From: Flavobacterium sp. ALD4
GTDB taxonomy: Bacteria > Bacteroidota > Bacteroidia > Flavobacteriales > Flavobacteriaceae
Assembly: GCF_002836475.1 (NCBI RefSeq)
Contig: NZ_PJBJ01000030.1
Location: 372,001 to 436,000 of the forward strand
DNA length: 64,000 bases
Direction: 5' to 3'
Below the pieces are notes generated by a model that was given only the letters and a program-made list of their open reading frames with translations, had not been told where the DNA came from and ran no database searches. Shown one piece after another: positions 1-9,413 of the stretch; the first letter of the stretch is position 1; the number at the start of each line of letters is the position of its first letter. The position numbers were made by a program, and so were the translations under genes.

Positions 1-386
1 CATCGTGTAGGCACCTGCGTTTTTCGGGTCACCCCTACTTTTACCTCGCTTGACAGGGCCAAATAAACAATATGAGGCTGTAGTTGCACTTTTTCCTCAT
101 AAGCAAGATCCCTATCCTGAATCCCCAAATGAGCGGTACTCAGCTCCGGTTTCATGATCCAATCCCCCACTGCCGCACTCGAATAAAAACAATCGTAACA
201 AAATCCCTGACGGAATATTTTTTTCTTCTTTTTGCAATTCAAGCATTGGTATCCCACAAAATTAATTTCAAGGTTTTTATCCAATAATTGATTCATATTT
301 AGAAAACTATCTTCAAAAACTAAATAATATTGAATTGGATTCCCAAATTCAGTTTGCATTTTAGTAAGTACTCCTTCGTATTGCAT
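1..386 (-). CDS. DUF2797 family protein, N-terminal part (runs off window)
   Basis: An open frame starts with ATG at 386 and runs without a stop to the left edge, giving about 128 residues. It begins MQYEGVLTKMQ and contains a Cys cluster (CLNCKKK then FCYDCFYSS) like a small zinc-binding knuckle, followed by HLGIQDRDLAYEEKVQLQPH and VKVGVTRKTQVPTRW. These agree with my memory of the DUF2797 family of Bacteroidota, whose function is unknown to me. The C-terminus lies outside the window. Family assignment is from recall and was not searched. Confidence 0.75.
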   Translation of the reverse strand, partial: MQYEGVLTKMQTEFGNPIQYYLVFEDSFLNMNQLLDKNLEINFVGYQCLNCKKKKKIFRQGFCYDCFYSSAAVGDWIMKPELSTAHLGIQDRDLAYEEKVQLQPHIVYLALSSEVKVGVTRKTQVPTR

Positions 387-496
387 AGGTTTAATTGTGG
401 ATTATATTTTTTATCTTTAATAGATGGAATTCTCAAGGTTCTGTATTTCATGCCCTGAAATGACATGCAACCGTTAGGAATTCTCTAATTTTTTAC

Positions 497-504
497 TATT
501 TTTG
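497..504 (+). promoter_or_regulatory. Bacteroidota -7 box TATTTTTG upstream of GH3 gene
   Basis: TATTTTTG matches the TAnnTTTG -7 consensus of this phylum. It lies about 80 bases before the preferred GH3 start at 586. No convincing -33 TTG was found at the right spacing, so the call is moderate. Confidence 0.4.
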
Positions 505-585
505 ATACTGTTGTAAAGTTAGCATTTGTTATTTGATATTCATATGCCAATTCTAAAATGCAATTCTAAAACTCACATTTTAAAA

Positions 586-2112
586 ATGCCGATACAATTA
601 ATAAATTCATTTGCCTCCTGGGTTCTAAAACAAAGAATTCATCAGATTGAGCTTTTCCTGAAATACCCTAATGAGGTTCAGGATGAGTTGCTTATGGATT
701 TAATTCAATCTGCAAAAAACACGGAACTAGGCAAGGAATATGACTATCCTTCGATACGCTCTTATGCCGCTTTTGCCGAAAGAGTTCCCATTAGTACGTA
801 TGAAGAATTTCAACCATTAATTGAACGCACGCGTAATGGGGAACAAAATATTTTTTGGGAAACTCCTATAAAATGGTTTGCGAAATCAAGCGGAACGACT
901 AATGCCAAAAGCAAATTTATCCCGGTAAGCCCCGAAGCCCTAGAAGATTGTCATTATAAAGGAAGTAAGGATTTATTGTGCATGTATTTGAACAATAATG
1001 AAAATTCAGAGCTCTTTACGGGCAAAAGTCTTCGTTTGGGAGGCAGCTCTCAAATACACGAAGACAACAACTCCTTTTTTGGTGATTTATCGGCGATCCT
1101 GATAGAGAACATGCCTATTTGGGCTGAATTTAGCAGCACACCGAGCAATAGAATTTCGCTAATGAGTGAGTGGGAAACAAAAATTGCCGCGATTATTAAT
1201 GATACTAAAAAAGAAAACGTAACCAGTTTTGCGGGTGTACCCTCCTGGATGTTAGTTTTAATGAATAAAATGCTCGAGGAAACAGGAAAAGGAAACCTAC
1301 TTGAAATTTGGCCAAATCTGGAAGTCTATTTCCATGGCGGCGTAAATTTTGAGCCTTACCGCGAACAATACCAAAAAATACTCCCTAAAAAGGATTTTAA
1401 ATATTACGAAATATACAATGCTTCCGAAGGTTTTTTTGCCATTCAAGACCTCAATAATTCCAACGATTTATTGTTAATGCTCGATTACGGAATCTTCTAT
1501 GAATTTATCCCAATGGATACTTTTGGCACACCAGATCAAAAGGTGGTTCGTTTAGCAGATGTAGAAATTTTTAAAAATTATGCCATAGTCATCACGACTA
1601 ATTCTGGCTTATGGCGTTATCTGATTGGTGACACCGTTCGTTTCACTTCTTTAAGCCCATACCGTATTCGAGTGACAGGCAGAACGAAACACCACATTAA
1701 CGTATTTGGAGAAGAATTAATGGTCGAAAACACGGATTTGGCTATTGCCAAAGCCTGTAAAATGACCCACGCTGAAGTCGTAGATTATACCGTTGCCCCT
1801 GTTTTTATGATCGACAGAGAAAAAGGAGCGCATGAATGGATGATTGAATTCAAACAGACTCCAAAATGCATTCACACTTTCCAAAACATATTAGACGATA
1901 CATTAAAAAATCTAAATTCTGATTACGAGGCCAAACGTCACAATAACACCACCTTGAATCCTTTAGTTATTAATGTAGCCCGCAAAAATTTGTTTTATGA
2001 CTGGCTGAAGGAAAAAGATAAATTAGGAGGACAACATAAAATCCCAAGATTATCAAACCAAAGAGATTATTTGGAACAATTAAAGAATATGCAGGCTAAA
2101 ATTTTATGCTAA
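586..2112 (+). CDS. GH3 auxin-responsive promoter family protein (acyl-adenylating type)
   Basis: A 508-residue protein of the GH3 family, relatives of acyl-acid amido synthetases. Visible motifs are an ATP-binding SSGTT at about residues 101-105, YNASEGFFA in the middle, and VTGRTKHHINVFGEEL towards the C-terminus. All three are typical of the ANL-like adenylation fold. The reading frame is open from 526, but I chose the ATG at 586 because MPIQLINSFASW followed by KQRIHQIELFLKYP matches how bacterial homologues begin; the upstream 20 residues look like leader. Substrate is unknown; plant GH3 enzymes conjugate amino acids to carboxylic acids, but bacterial roles are not established. Its end overlaps a small lipoprotein gene. 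Confidence 0.85.
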   Translation: MPIQLINSFASWVLKQRIHQIELFLKYPNEVQDELLMDLIQSAKNTELGKEYDYPSIRSYAAFAERVPISTYEEFQPLIERTRNGEQNIFWETPIKWFAKSSGTTNAKSKFIPVSPEALEDCHYKGSKDLLCMYLNNNENSELFTGKSLRLGGSSQIHEDNNSFFGDLSAILIENMPIWAEFSSTPSNRISLMSEWETKIAAIINDTKKENVTSFAGVPSWMLVLMNKMLEETGKGNLLEIWPNLEVYFHGGVNFEPYREQYQKILPKKDFKYYEIYNASEGFFAIQDLNNSNDLLLMLDYGIFYEFIPMDTFGTPDQKVVRLADVEIFKNYAIVITTNSGLWRYLIGDTVRFTSLSPYRIRVTGRTKHHINVFGEELMVENTDLAIAKACKMTHAEVVDYTVAPVFMIDREKGAHEWMIEFKQTPKCIHTFQNILDDTLKNLNSDYEAKRHNNTTLNPLVINVARKNLFYDWLKEKDKLGGQHKIPRLSNQRDYLEQLKNMQAKILC

Positions 2113-2273
2113 AGAACGATGAAAAATTATTTTACATCTTATCTTCACTCCTTTTCCTCAGTTCCTGTGGACCACACCGCATGGGTTGCGGAGCTAGAGG
2201 AATTTGCAAGAATCCACAACAATTAGAATCGGGGCAATCTGAAAAGAGCAGGCCGATCAATACTGTCGGATAA
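2106..2273 (+). CDS. Small lipoprotein, 55 aa
   Basis: The ATG at 2106 overlaps the last 7 bases of the GH3 gene in another frame. It encodes MLKNDEKLFYILSSLLFLSSC followed by GPHRMGCGARGICKNP and a polar tail, ending at TAA 2271-2273. The LSSC lipobox with a hydrophobic stretch ahead of it marks a lipoprotein of about 35 mature residues containing two more Cys. The overlap implies translational coupling to the GH3 gene. A strong terminator follows 30 bases later. Function is unknown; the GPHRMGCGARGIC core is familiar to me from other flavobacterial small lipoproteins, which supports reality. Confidence 0.7.
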   Translation: MLKNDEKLFYILSSLLFLSSCGPHRMGCGARGICKNPQQLESGQSEKSRPINTVG

Positions 2274-2305
2274 TAATCCCAACTAAAAAGAGCATCAACA
2301 TACAT

Positions 2306-2347
2306 AAAAAAACCCGGGTCATTATAAAATGATACGGGGTTTTTAAT
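2306..2347 (+). terminator. Rho-independent terminator after GH3/lipoprotein pair
   Basis: The arm AAAACCC (from 2308) pairs with GGGTTTT (to about 2344), with inner pairing of TCATT with AATGA, and a T-run follows. It closes the GH3-lipoprotein unit. Confidence 0.75.
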
Positions 2348-2553
2348 TTTACAGCCTATTTATACGAAGAAAATTACCTTCTCCATCAAACAGAACGGAC
2401 TGGACTAACGCAGTAAACTGGCCTGCCGTCATGCATTTACAGGCAATCGTAAAAAAGATAAAAAATAGACTAAGTTTGCAACTTCAATATCCCGTTGAAC
2501 AGATTCCTCCAATTGGACGAATTTCCAAATCTTATCTTTTAAACACTACAGCA

Positions 2554-3842
2554 ATGTCCAAAAAAATTATTGGTATTCACGAAAAACCTTCTATCCTAGA
2601 AAGCATACCACTCAGTTTCCAGCATCTTACCGCCATGTTTGGTGCTACGATACTGGTTCCGATTTTATTGGGTGTCGACCCCGCTATTGCCTTGTTGATG
2701 AACGGAATTGGGACTTTAATTTATACTTGGGTAACCAAAGGCGGTATTCCCGCGTATTTGGGATCGAGTTTTGCCTTTATCGCGCCTGCCTCCCTCATCA
2801 TAGGGAGTTACGGTGGTTTTGGGCACGCGCAATCTGGATTTATATTTTTCGGATTGTTCTTTGTTGTCATCTCGTTTGTCGTGAAAAAATGGGGGATAAA
2901 ATGGATCGATGTGGTGATGCCACCGGCAGTAATGGGCGCGGTCGTTGCGATTATAGGTTTGGAATTAGCTCCCGTTGCGGCACAACAAGCAGGACTTGCA
3001 CCGTGGCCGACAGAAATAGGCAGCGTAGTTGCCCCTTTTGTAGCAGACAGCAATATCATATTGGTTTCGATGTTTACTTTGGGTATCGGAATTATAGGAA
3101 CTGTACTATTCCGAGGATTTATGCAGGTGATTCCAATTCTTTTTGCAGTGGTCGCAGGCTATTTTCTTGCCCTCTTTATGGGAATGGTCGACACTGCCAA
3201 AATCAGCGAGGCAGCCTGGTTTGCTCTGCCTAAATTTCAGGCTCCCGTTTATGATTTGAATGCCATCATTATTATTGCTCCTGCCTGTATTGTGGTCTTA
3301 GCCGAACACATCAGTCATTTGATAGTCACTGGAAAAATCACTAATACTGATCTAATGGAGAATCCGGGCCTACACCGTTCCTTACTCGGTGATGGAATCA
3401 GTAATGTTTTATCGAGTATGGTTGGTTCGCCTCCCAATACCACTTATGGCAAAATATAGGTGTAATGGCCATCACTGGTGTGTATTCCGTTTGGGTAATT
3501 CGTGGGGCAGCCCTTTTGGCTATCACTTTTTCGGTGATCGGGAAAATTTCTGCAGCCATATCTAGCATTCCGATTGCGGTAATGGGCGGAATCACCATGT
3601 TGCTGTACGGCGTAATTGCAGTACAAGGTTTCAGAATGTTTGTGGAGCAAAAAGTCGATTTCAGCAAAAGTCGCACTATGGTGTTAGGTGCCATTACTTT
3701 TATTGTGGGTGTCAGCGGCGCTAGGATAACTCTGGGAACCGTGCAACTTAAAGGGATGGCTTTCGCGGCCATTGTTGGTGTGATGCTGTCATTAATTTTC
3801 TGGCTGTTAGACAAGGCTGGCGTAATGAACGAGGAGGCGTGA
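2554..3842 (+). pseudogene. uraA: Uracil-xanthine permease (NCS2), single-base frameshift
   Basis: A proton-coupled nucleobase symporter of the inner membrane. The N-terminal frame starts MSKKIIGIHEKP at 2554 and runs to a TAG at 3459. The rest continues in another frame from about 3459 to 3842 (GVMAITGVYSVWVIRGAA onwards). Normal family members read TTYGENIGVMAIT across the break; here GGCGAAAAT appears as GGCAAAAT, so one G is missing at about 3451. Restoring it gives a 429-residue protein, the usual size. The break falls on the conserved TM10 Glu codon (E290 in E. coli UraA by recall). It could be a true mutation or a read error next to an A-run. The upstream in-frame extension to 2431 is unlikely to be translated. 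Confidence 0.85.
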
Positions 3843-3944
3843 TACCTTCCTTTTCTATCGCATGCCACAAAAAAAAAATACTTCGTTAGCTTGCTAGCCT
3901 TGCACGCAATAAATATTCACCAACATAACAACCAAACTAAAACA

Positions 3945-3972
3945 AAAAAACCACTCAAATCGAGTGGTTTTC
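3945..3972 (+). terminator. Terminator after uraA
   Basis: CCACTC and GAGTGG pair around a 5-base loop. They are flanked by AAAA on the left and TTTT on the right, so the hairpin could end transcription from either side of the convergent uraA and serB genes. Confidence 0.7.
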
Positions 3973-4099
3973 TGTTTTATAAAACTGTAGCTATGTTGCA
4001 ATTGTGCTTGTTTCACTACATCCCTGTTCGAAATTTTGTGTAATTGGTATCCATTGCTCCTCTTACATAGTATATGCAGCGCTTATTCCTAACTGAAAT

Positions 4100-5335
4100 T
4101 TACAATTCCATCATGTCAATATGCCTGTCGTGATAGCCTAATAAGTATAAAACACCATCAAGGCCTAAGCTAGATATAGAACTTTCTGCGCTTTCTTTTA
4201 CGGTAAGCTTTGCGTGAAAGGCAATTCCTAAACCTGCTAAATTTAGCATCGGCAAATCGTTTGCTCCATCCCCAACAGCTATGGTTTGATTAATGTGTAT
4301 GCCTTCTCTTTCTGCAATGGCTCTCAAGTATTCGGCTTTCTTTGGGCCATCTACAATTTCGCCCAGATATTTACCCGTTAATTTACCGTCGATAATCTCC
4401 AATTCATTGGCATGAACATAATCAATCCCCAATTCTTTTTTCAGATAATTACCGAAGAAGGTGAATCCTCCCGATAAAATAGCGGTCTTATATCCGTAAT
4501 ATTTCAAGGCTTTCATCAAACGATGTGCTCCTTTTGTTATGGGCAAATTTTCAGCGACTGTTTGCAGTACCTCTTCACTTAAGCCTTCTAACAAAGCCAT
4601 ACGTTGTTTAAAACTTTCTTTAAAATCAATTTCGCCATTCATAGCCGCTTCTGTAATGGCTCTTACTTGTTCTCCTACACCCGCCAAATCAGCCAACTCA
4701 TCAATAACTTCGGTTTGAATCAGAGTTGAGTCCATATCAAAACAAACCAAACGTCTATTTCTTCTGAACATATTGTCTTCTTGAAAAGAAATATCCACAT
4801 CCAAAGTTCTGGAAATTTCCATAAAACTGGCGGTCATCGCAACCTTGTTTACAATGGTACCCGATACGGATAATTGCACACAAGAACGAGGATATTCTTC
4901 TTTAATGACAATAGAAGCCCTACCCGTTAATCTTTTAATAGCATCAATATTCAGGTTTTGGTCAGACATTATTTTAGCTACGGCAGCTAATTGCTTAGCA
5001 GAAAGTGTTTCTCCCAGAATGTTAATGATATACCGTTGTTTGGATTGTGTTTTTACCCAACTTTCATAATCATCAATAGAAATGGGAACAAATCGAACCT
5101 TAACCTGCAATTCATAGCCTTTAAACAACAAATCTTTTAAAACTGGGGCAGAGCAAGAACCCGCTTCAATTTCGAACAAAATACCTAAAGATAATGTTTC
5201 ATGAATATCAGCCTGTCCGATGTCCAACACAATAGCATTGTACGTGCCCAATACTGCTGTTAAAGCGGCAGTAACCCCCGGTCTATCGTGTCCGGAAACC
5301 TTTAATAAAATAATCTCTTTACATTCTGTTGCCAT
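4100..5335 (-). CDS. serB: Phosphoserine phosphatase with N-terminal ACT domains
   Basis: Last step of serine biosynthesis, hydrolysing phosphoserine in the cytoplasm. The 411-residue chain has two ACT-like regulatory domains (about residues 5-170; it begins CKEIILLKVSGHDRPGVTAA) and a C-terminal HAD domain with the catalytic DMDSTLIQTE motif and the GDGANDLPML motif near the end. I set the start at 5335 (MATECKEII) rather than the frame's first ATG at 5374, because ACT domains begin immediately after it. This longer, ACT-fused form is common in Bacteroidota. It is monocistronic by spacing, and shares a terminator region with convergent uraA. Confidence 0.93.
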   Translation of the reverse strand: MATECKEIILLKVSGHDRPGVTAALTAVLGTYNAIVLDIGQADIHETLSLGILFEIEAGSCSAPVLKDLLFKGYELQVKVRFVPISIDDYESWVKTQSKQRYIINILGETLSAKQLAAVAKIMSDQNLNIDAIKRLTGRASIVIKEEYPRSCVQLSVSGTIVNKVAMTASFMEISRTLDVDISFQEDNMFRRNRRLVCFDMDSTLIQTEVIDELADLAGVGEQVRAITEAAMNGEIDFKESFKQRMALLEGLSEEVLQTVAENLPITKGAHRLMKALKYYGYKTAILSGGFTFFGNYLKKELGIDYVHANELEIIDGKLTGKYLGEIVDGPKKAEYLRAIAEREGIHINQTIAVGDGANDLPMLNLAGLGIAFHAKLTVKESAESSISSLGLDGVLYLLGYHDRHIDMMEL

Positions 5336-5442
5336 TTTATCTCTATTGATTTTAGAAGGAACAAAAATCGGCAATCTATTTGTTTATAAAAAAGAATCTT
5401 CTTTATTTTTTCAAACAATAACAAATAGTTCAAATTACCCAC

Positions 5443-5471
5443 AAAAAAACCCGTTCAATTGAATGAACGGG
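5443..5471 (-). terminator. Rho-independent terminator of the clpX transcript
   Basis: An 8-bp perfect stem CCCGTTCA/TGAACGGG with a 6-base loop is followed on the minus strand by seven T. It sits 28 bases past the clpX stop. Confidence 0.85.
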
Positions 5472-5498
5472 CTTCCGTATTTGAGAAATATGTAATTT

Positions 5499-6731
5499 TT
5501 AAGAAGCAATTTCTAATCGCTTCAATAAATTCTTATTTAAAGCTTCATTTGCATAAGCTTCATCAATTTCCAATTTTTTAGTCTCCGAACTTGGTAATTC
5601 ATACATGGCATCAGTTAAGACCGCCTCACATAAAGAGCGCAATCCACGAGCTCCTAATTTGTACTCTAATGCTTTACCTACAATAAAATCTAATGCTTCG
5701 TCAGTGATTGAAAATTCAACCTCATCCATTAAAAACAATTTTTGATATTGTTTGATTAACGCATTTTTAGGTTGAGTCAAAATCGCACGAAGAGTCTCTC
5801 TATCTAAAGGATCCATGTGTGTCAATACTGGCAAACGACCAATAATCTCCGGAATCAATCCGAAATCCTTGATGTCTTTAGGAATAATGTATTGCAACAA
5901 ATTCTCTTTATCGATATTGTCCACATTTTTTGATGTAGAATATCCTACTGCCTGACGATTCAATCTTTTAGAAATAATTCTTTCGATTCCGTCAAAAGCA
6001 CCACCGGCGATAAACAAAATGTTTTGAGTATTTACCTCAACAAATTTTTGGTCTGGATGCTTACGCCCTCCCTTAGGTGGTACATTAACAACTGTTCCTT
6101 CTAATAACTTCAATAACGCCTGTTGTACTCCTTCTCCAGAAACATCACGTGTAATAGACGGGTTGTCACTCTTACGGGCGATTTTATCTATTTCATCAAT
6201 AAAAACGATTCCTCTTTCGGCTTTAGCAACATCATAATCAGCTGCTTGAAGCAAACGTGTCAAGATACTCTCTACGTCTTCCCCAACATAACCGGCTTCT
6301 GTTAATACGGTTGCATCAACAATAGCTAAAGGAACGTCAAGCATTTTAGCAATGGTTTTAGCCACTAATGTTTTACCTGTTCCAGTTTGTCCCACCATGA
6401 TGATGTTACTTTTTTCAATCTCTACCTCATCGTCCAGCTGCTGTTGCATCAAACGTTTGTAATGATTGTAAACCGCAACTGACATGACTTTTTTAGTTTG
6501 GTCCTGTCCTATTACATATTGATCTAAGAACGCTCTAATTTCTTTTGGTTTCTTTAAAATAAGATCCCCAGCTAATTTTGAACTTCCAGTTGATTTTAAT
6601 TCTTCTAAAACAATTCCATGTGCCTGCTCAATACATTTATCGCATATGTGCGCATCAATCCCAGCAATCAATAAATTGGTGTCTGGTTTTTTTCTTCCGC
6701 AAAATGAGCATTCTAATTTTTCTTTCGCCAT
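5499..6731 (-). CDS. clpX: ATP-dependent Clp protease ATP-binding subunit ClpX
   Basis: An AAA+ unfoldase that feeds substrates to ClpP. The 410 residues show an N-terminal zinc finger (Cys 8, 11, 30, 33), Walker A GQTGTGKT at 114-121, the pore-loop GYVG at 147-150, Walker B IVFIDE at 175-180, and a C-terminal sensor-2 region GARGLRSL. Full length for the family. It follows clpP on the same strand with a 76-base gap that contains a direct plus inverted repeat. The tig-clpP-clpX order is the standard one, coupling nascent-chain folding with proteolysis. Confidence 0.97.
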   Translation of the reverse strand: MAKEKLECSFCGRKKPDTNLLIAGIDAHICDKCIEQAHGIVLEELKSTGSSKLAGDLILKKPKEIRAFLDQYVIGQDQTKKVMSVAVYNHYKRLMQQQLDDEVEIEKSNIIMVGQTGTGKTLVAKTIAKMLDVPLAIVDATVLTEAGYVGEDVESILTRLLQAADYDVAKAERGIVFIDEIDKIARKSDNPSITRDVSGEGVQQALLKLLEGTVVNVPPKGGRKHPDQKFVEVNTQNILFIAGGAFDGIERIISKRLNRQAVGYSTSKNVDNIDKENLLQYIIPKDIKDFGLIPEIIGRLPVLTHMDPLDRETLRAILTQPKNALIKQYQKLFLMDEVEFSITDEALDFIVGKALEYKLGARGLRSLCEAVLTDAMYELPSSETKKLEIDEAYANEALNKNLLKRLEIAS

Positions 6732-6740
6732 CTTTTTATG

Positions 6741-6802
6741 TTAGAAGTTGGATGTTAGAAGTTAGATTTACCATTCGTACCTCTAACTTCTAAAATCTAA
6801 CT
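6741..6802. repeat. Direct and inverted repeat between clpP and clpX
   Basis: TTAGAAGTTGGA (6741-6752) is followed by TTAGAAGTTAGA (6755-6766), and the exact complement TCTAACTTCTAA lies at 6782-6793. A 12-bp perfect stem with a 15-base loop results. It has no strong T-run, so it is more likely an mRNA-processing or stability hairpin, or an interspersed repeat, than a terminator. Confidence 0.7.
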
Positions 6803-6807
6803 TTTAT

Positions 6808-7482
6808 TTAACTTCTTCTCAACACTTCATCAATCATTCCGTATTTTTTTGCTTCTTCAGAAATCATCCAATAGTCACGTTCGCTATCTTGATGCACTTT
6901 GTCAAATGTTTGTCCTGAGTGTTCAGAGATAATTTTATACAACTCATCTTTCAGTTTCAACATTTCACGCAAGTTGATTTCCATATCAGTCGCAACTCCT
7001 TGAGCTCCTCCTGACGGTTGGTGAATCATCACTCTTGAATGTGGCAAAGCAGAACGCTTTCCTGGTGCACCTGCACATAACAATACCGCTCCCATAGAAG
7101 CTGCCATTCCTGTACAAATTGTAGCAACGTCTGGCTTGATGTATTGCATCGTGTCATAAATCCCTAATCCTGCATAAACACTTCCTCCTGGAGAATTCAA
7201 ATAAATTTGAATGTCTTTTGAAGCATCGGCACTCTCTAAAAATAGTAATTGTGCTTGAACGATATTTGCAATTTGGTCATCAATTCCTGTCCCTAGGAAA
7301 ATAATTCTATCCATCATCAATCTTGAAAAAACATCTAATTGAGAAATGTTCAATTGACGTTCTTCGATAATGTAAGGAGTCATGTTGGTAGGATTCATTG
7401 CCGCAACGATTTTATCGTAATACATGGCATTTACTCCTTGGTCCTTTGTAGCAAACTTTTTAAATTCTTTACCGTAGTTCAT
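6808..7482 (-). CDS. clpP: ATP-dependent Clp protease proteolytic subunit ClpP
   Basis: A cytoplasmic serine protease forming the tetradecameric chamber. The 224 residues carry the catalytic triad: Ser129 in GMAASMGAV, His154 in SRVMIHQPSGG and Asp203 in the ERDYWM segment. The N-terminal stretch of about 35 residues before the conserved YIIEER segment is a short propeptide-like extension. It lies upstream of clpX in the same direction, and together with tig further upstream makes the conserved protein-quality-control block. Confidence 0.97.
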   Translation of the reverse strand: MNYGKEFKKFATKDQGVNAMYYDKIVAAMNPTNMTPYIIEERQLNISQLDVFSRLMMDRIIFLGTGIDDQIANIVQAQLLFLESADASKDIQIYLNSPGGSVYAGLGIYDTMQYIKPDVATICTGMAASMGAVLLCAGAPGKRSALPHSRVMIHQPSGGAQGVATDMEINLREMLKLKDELYKIISEHSGQTFDKVHQDSERDYWMISEEAKKYGMIDEVLRRS

Positions 7483-7744
7483 ATTATATTTGTTCTAAGT
7501 TTTATGTTATCTCTTCGTTAGTGTTAGTGCAAAGGTCATACCTTTTTACAAATGATGTCAAACTGTCTTATTTTTAGCCCAGATAAAAGTAAAAAGCCTT
7601 AGAAAGGGCTGACTATTTTTTGTTGGTAAAAAAAAGCGACCAGTGAAAGCTCTTTTTTTACCTTACAAAAGAGGCTGCACTATAAAGAACTTGTAACGTA
7701 TAGCTGGTCCCGATAGCTATCGAAAAGCTCCTCAAATTAATTTA
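7483..7744. other. clpP-tig intergenic region
   Basis: No gene is seen. It contains an A-rich/T-rich imperfect hairpin around 7627-7662 and a short palindrome GATAGCTATC near 7712-7721. The terminator of tig follows at 7745. The clpP promoter probably lies here on the minus strand, but I could not place it firmly. Confidence 0.4.
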
Positions 7745-7782
7745 AATAAAAGAGCGCCAAAAAGAATATTCTTTTGACGCTC
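7745..7782 (-). terminator. Terminator after tig
   Basis: GAGCG and CGCTC arms extended by CAAAA/TTTTG enclose AGAATATTCT. On the minus strand a T-rich stretch follows. It is 24 bases past the tig stop, so clpP probably has its own promoter. Confidence 0.7.
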
Positions 7783-7805
7783 AAATATAATCAATTTTTT
7801 AGAAT

Positions 7806-9131
7806 TTACTCCCCGTATGAAACGGCAATAAATTCGTCGTAAGTAACTTCTTTAGTTGTTGGGTTTGCTTTTTCTTTAAACAATTCTAACAATTTCTCAG
7901 CTACTACTTGATCTGATAATTTTTTTACTTCGTCTTGGTTTGACAAAACGCGTGCTACAATTCCTTGAACTTCTTCGTCAGTAGGATTTGTTTGCCCGTA
8001 TTGTGCCATTTGTGTTCTGATGTTTTTTGTAGTGAACGCTTTCAAGTCTTCAAAAGTGATTTTGATATCACTTTGCGCCATTGCTCTACCTTCAATCAAC
8101 TGAAAACGCAATCCTTTTTCAGAACGTGTATATTCAGCTTCTGCTTCTTCAGGAGATAATTTTTTCTCTCCTACAGTTTGCAACCATTTTTTAAGAAATT
8201 CTGTAGGCAAATCGAATTTTGTGCTTTCGATTAAGAACTCAGTAACATCTCCTAATAATTTTTGGTCTGCTTGTGTTGCAAATTGAGTTTCAGCATCTTC
8301 TTTGATTTTTGCTTTCAATTCGTCAAGAGAAGCTACAGCTCCTTCTCCGAAAAGCTTATCAAACAACTCTTGGTTTAATTCAGCCAATTCTGTTGTGTTA
8401 ATTGCTTCGATAGTGAAATCTACATCAACCTCTAGTGTATGAACCTCATCGTGATCTACTTTTAAAAACTCCATCAATTGATGTGCATCTTCAAATAAAC
8501 CTTTAGTGTTTACGGTAACAACGTCACCCACTTTTTTACCGATGAATTTATCAGCAATCGCTTTGTCTTTGAAAGTAGTCAAAGAGATTGTTGTTGCGTT
8601 ATTGATTCCTTTTTCTTCGTTTGTGAACGTTCCAGTTAAATCAGCACCTGCTACAACCACTTCTTGAGCAACTGCAGTACCAAATTGTTTTTGGATGCGT
8701 TCTACTTGACCGTCGACTAACTTAGCATCAGCAGTAACTACATATTTAACGATGTCGTTTTTAGCTTCTAAGTCCAATACGAAATCAGGAACTAATCCAA
8801 TTTCATATTCAAAAACTAATTCTTCAGCATCCCAAGCGAAATGTTCGTTTACTTTAGGAAGCGGAGTCCCTAAAAGGTTTAATCTTTCTGATTGTAAAAA
8901 ACGTTCTAAAGCTAAATCAACCACTTTAGTAACTTCTTCTACTTTTATTGCTTTACCGTATTGTTTTTCAACAAGATCTTTAGGCACAGCCCCTTTTCTA
9001 AATCCTTTAACGGTAGCCAAAGGCATTTTTTCGTTTATTCTTTTTTGTACTTGACCTTTGTAATCCATGTGAACCACTGTTATTACAATCGTCTCGTTTA
9101 CAGCGTCTAATGCTACTCTTTTGATATCCAT
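7806..9131 (-). CDS. tig: Trigger factor
   Basis: A ribosome-associated chaperone. The 441 residues have the N-terminal ribosome-binding region with FRKGAVPKDLVEKQYG (signature Gly-Phe-Arg-Lys-Gly at about 43-47), a divergent FKBP-like central part (about 150-240) and a long helical C-terminal domain. The PPIase domain is poorly conserved, as is usual for Bacteroidota trigger factors. Acidic and lysine-rich composition fits. It is first gene of the tig-clpP-clpX block on the minus strand. Confidence 0.9.
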   Translation of the reverse strand: MDIKRVALDAVNETIVITVVHMDYKGQVQKRINEKMPLATVKGFRKGAVPKDLVEKQYGKAIKVEEVTKVVDLALERFLQSERLNLLGTPLPKVNEHFAWDAEELVFEYEIGLVPDFVLDLEAKNDIVKYVVTADAKLVDGQVERIQKQFGTAVAQEVVVAGADLTGTFTNEEKGINNATTISLTTFKDKAIADKFIGKKVGDVVTVNTKGLFEDAHQLMEFLKVDHDEVHTLEVDVDFTIEAINTTELAELNQELFDKLFGEGAVASLDELKAKIKEDAETQFATQADQKLLGDVTEFLIESTKFDLPTEFLKKWLQTVGEKKLSPEEAEAEYTRSEKGLRFQLIEGRAMAQSDIKITFEDLKAFTTKNIRTQMAQYGQTNPTDEEVQGIVARVLSNQDEVKKLSDQVVAEKLLELFKEKANPTTKEVTYDEFIAVSYGE

Positions 9132-9272
9132 CTCGTCTTTACTTTACATTATAAATTCAGAGTGCAAAATTAATGAATTTTTCAAAGCCAACCAAGTTTT
9201 TTACCATCGAACCTTCACAGTTGAATTCCAGCAAATTATGCGGCTGAAAATCAATGGGGTTTTGTGTGTTTT

Positions 9273-9385
9273 GGGCGTACCGCGCCTGCGTTTTACTGCG
9301 GCGCGTCAGGCTTTGCGCTGCAATCTTTTTATCATTCCGCTATCGCTGCTTGATAAAAAAGGATTTCCACTGCAATCCTTCACGC
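9273..9385 (+). repeat. Structured interspersed repeat, copy 1
   Basis: It begins GGGCGT and ends TCACGC. Hairpin 1 is CGCGCC/GGCGCG; then comes a conserved GGCTTTGCGCTGCAATC; hairpin 2 is TTTTTATCA/TGATAAAAA with loop TTCCGCTATCGCTGC; then AAGGATTTCCACTGCAATCC. A second copy in the opposite orientation lies at 49537-49687 with the same boxes and different stem sequences. It sits in the gap between tig and a DUF4238 gene. Class and function are unknown. Confidence 0.75.
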
Positions 9386-9413
9386 GAGACTGAGTAGTCA
9401 TCAACAAAACGCA

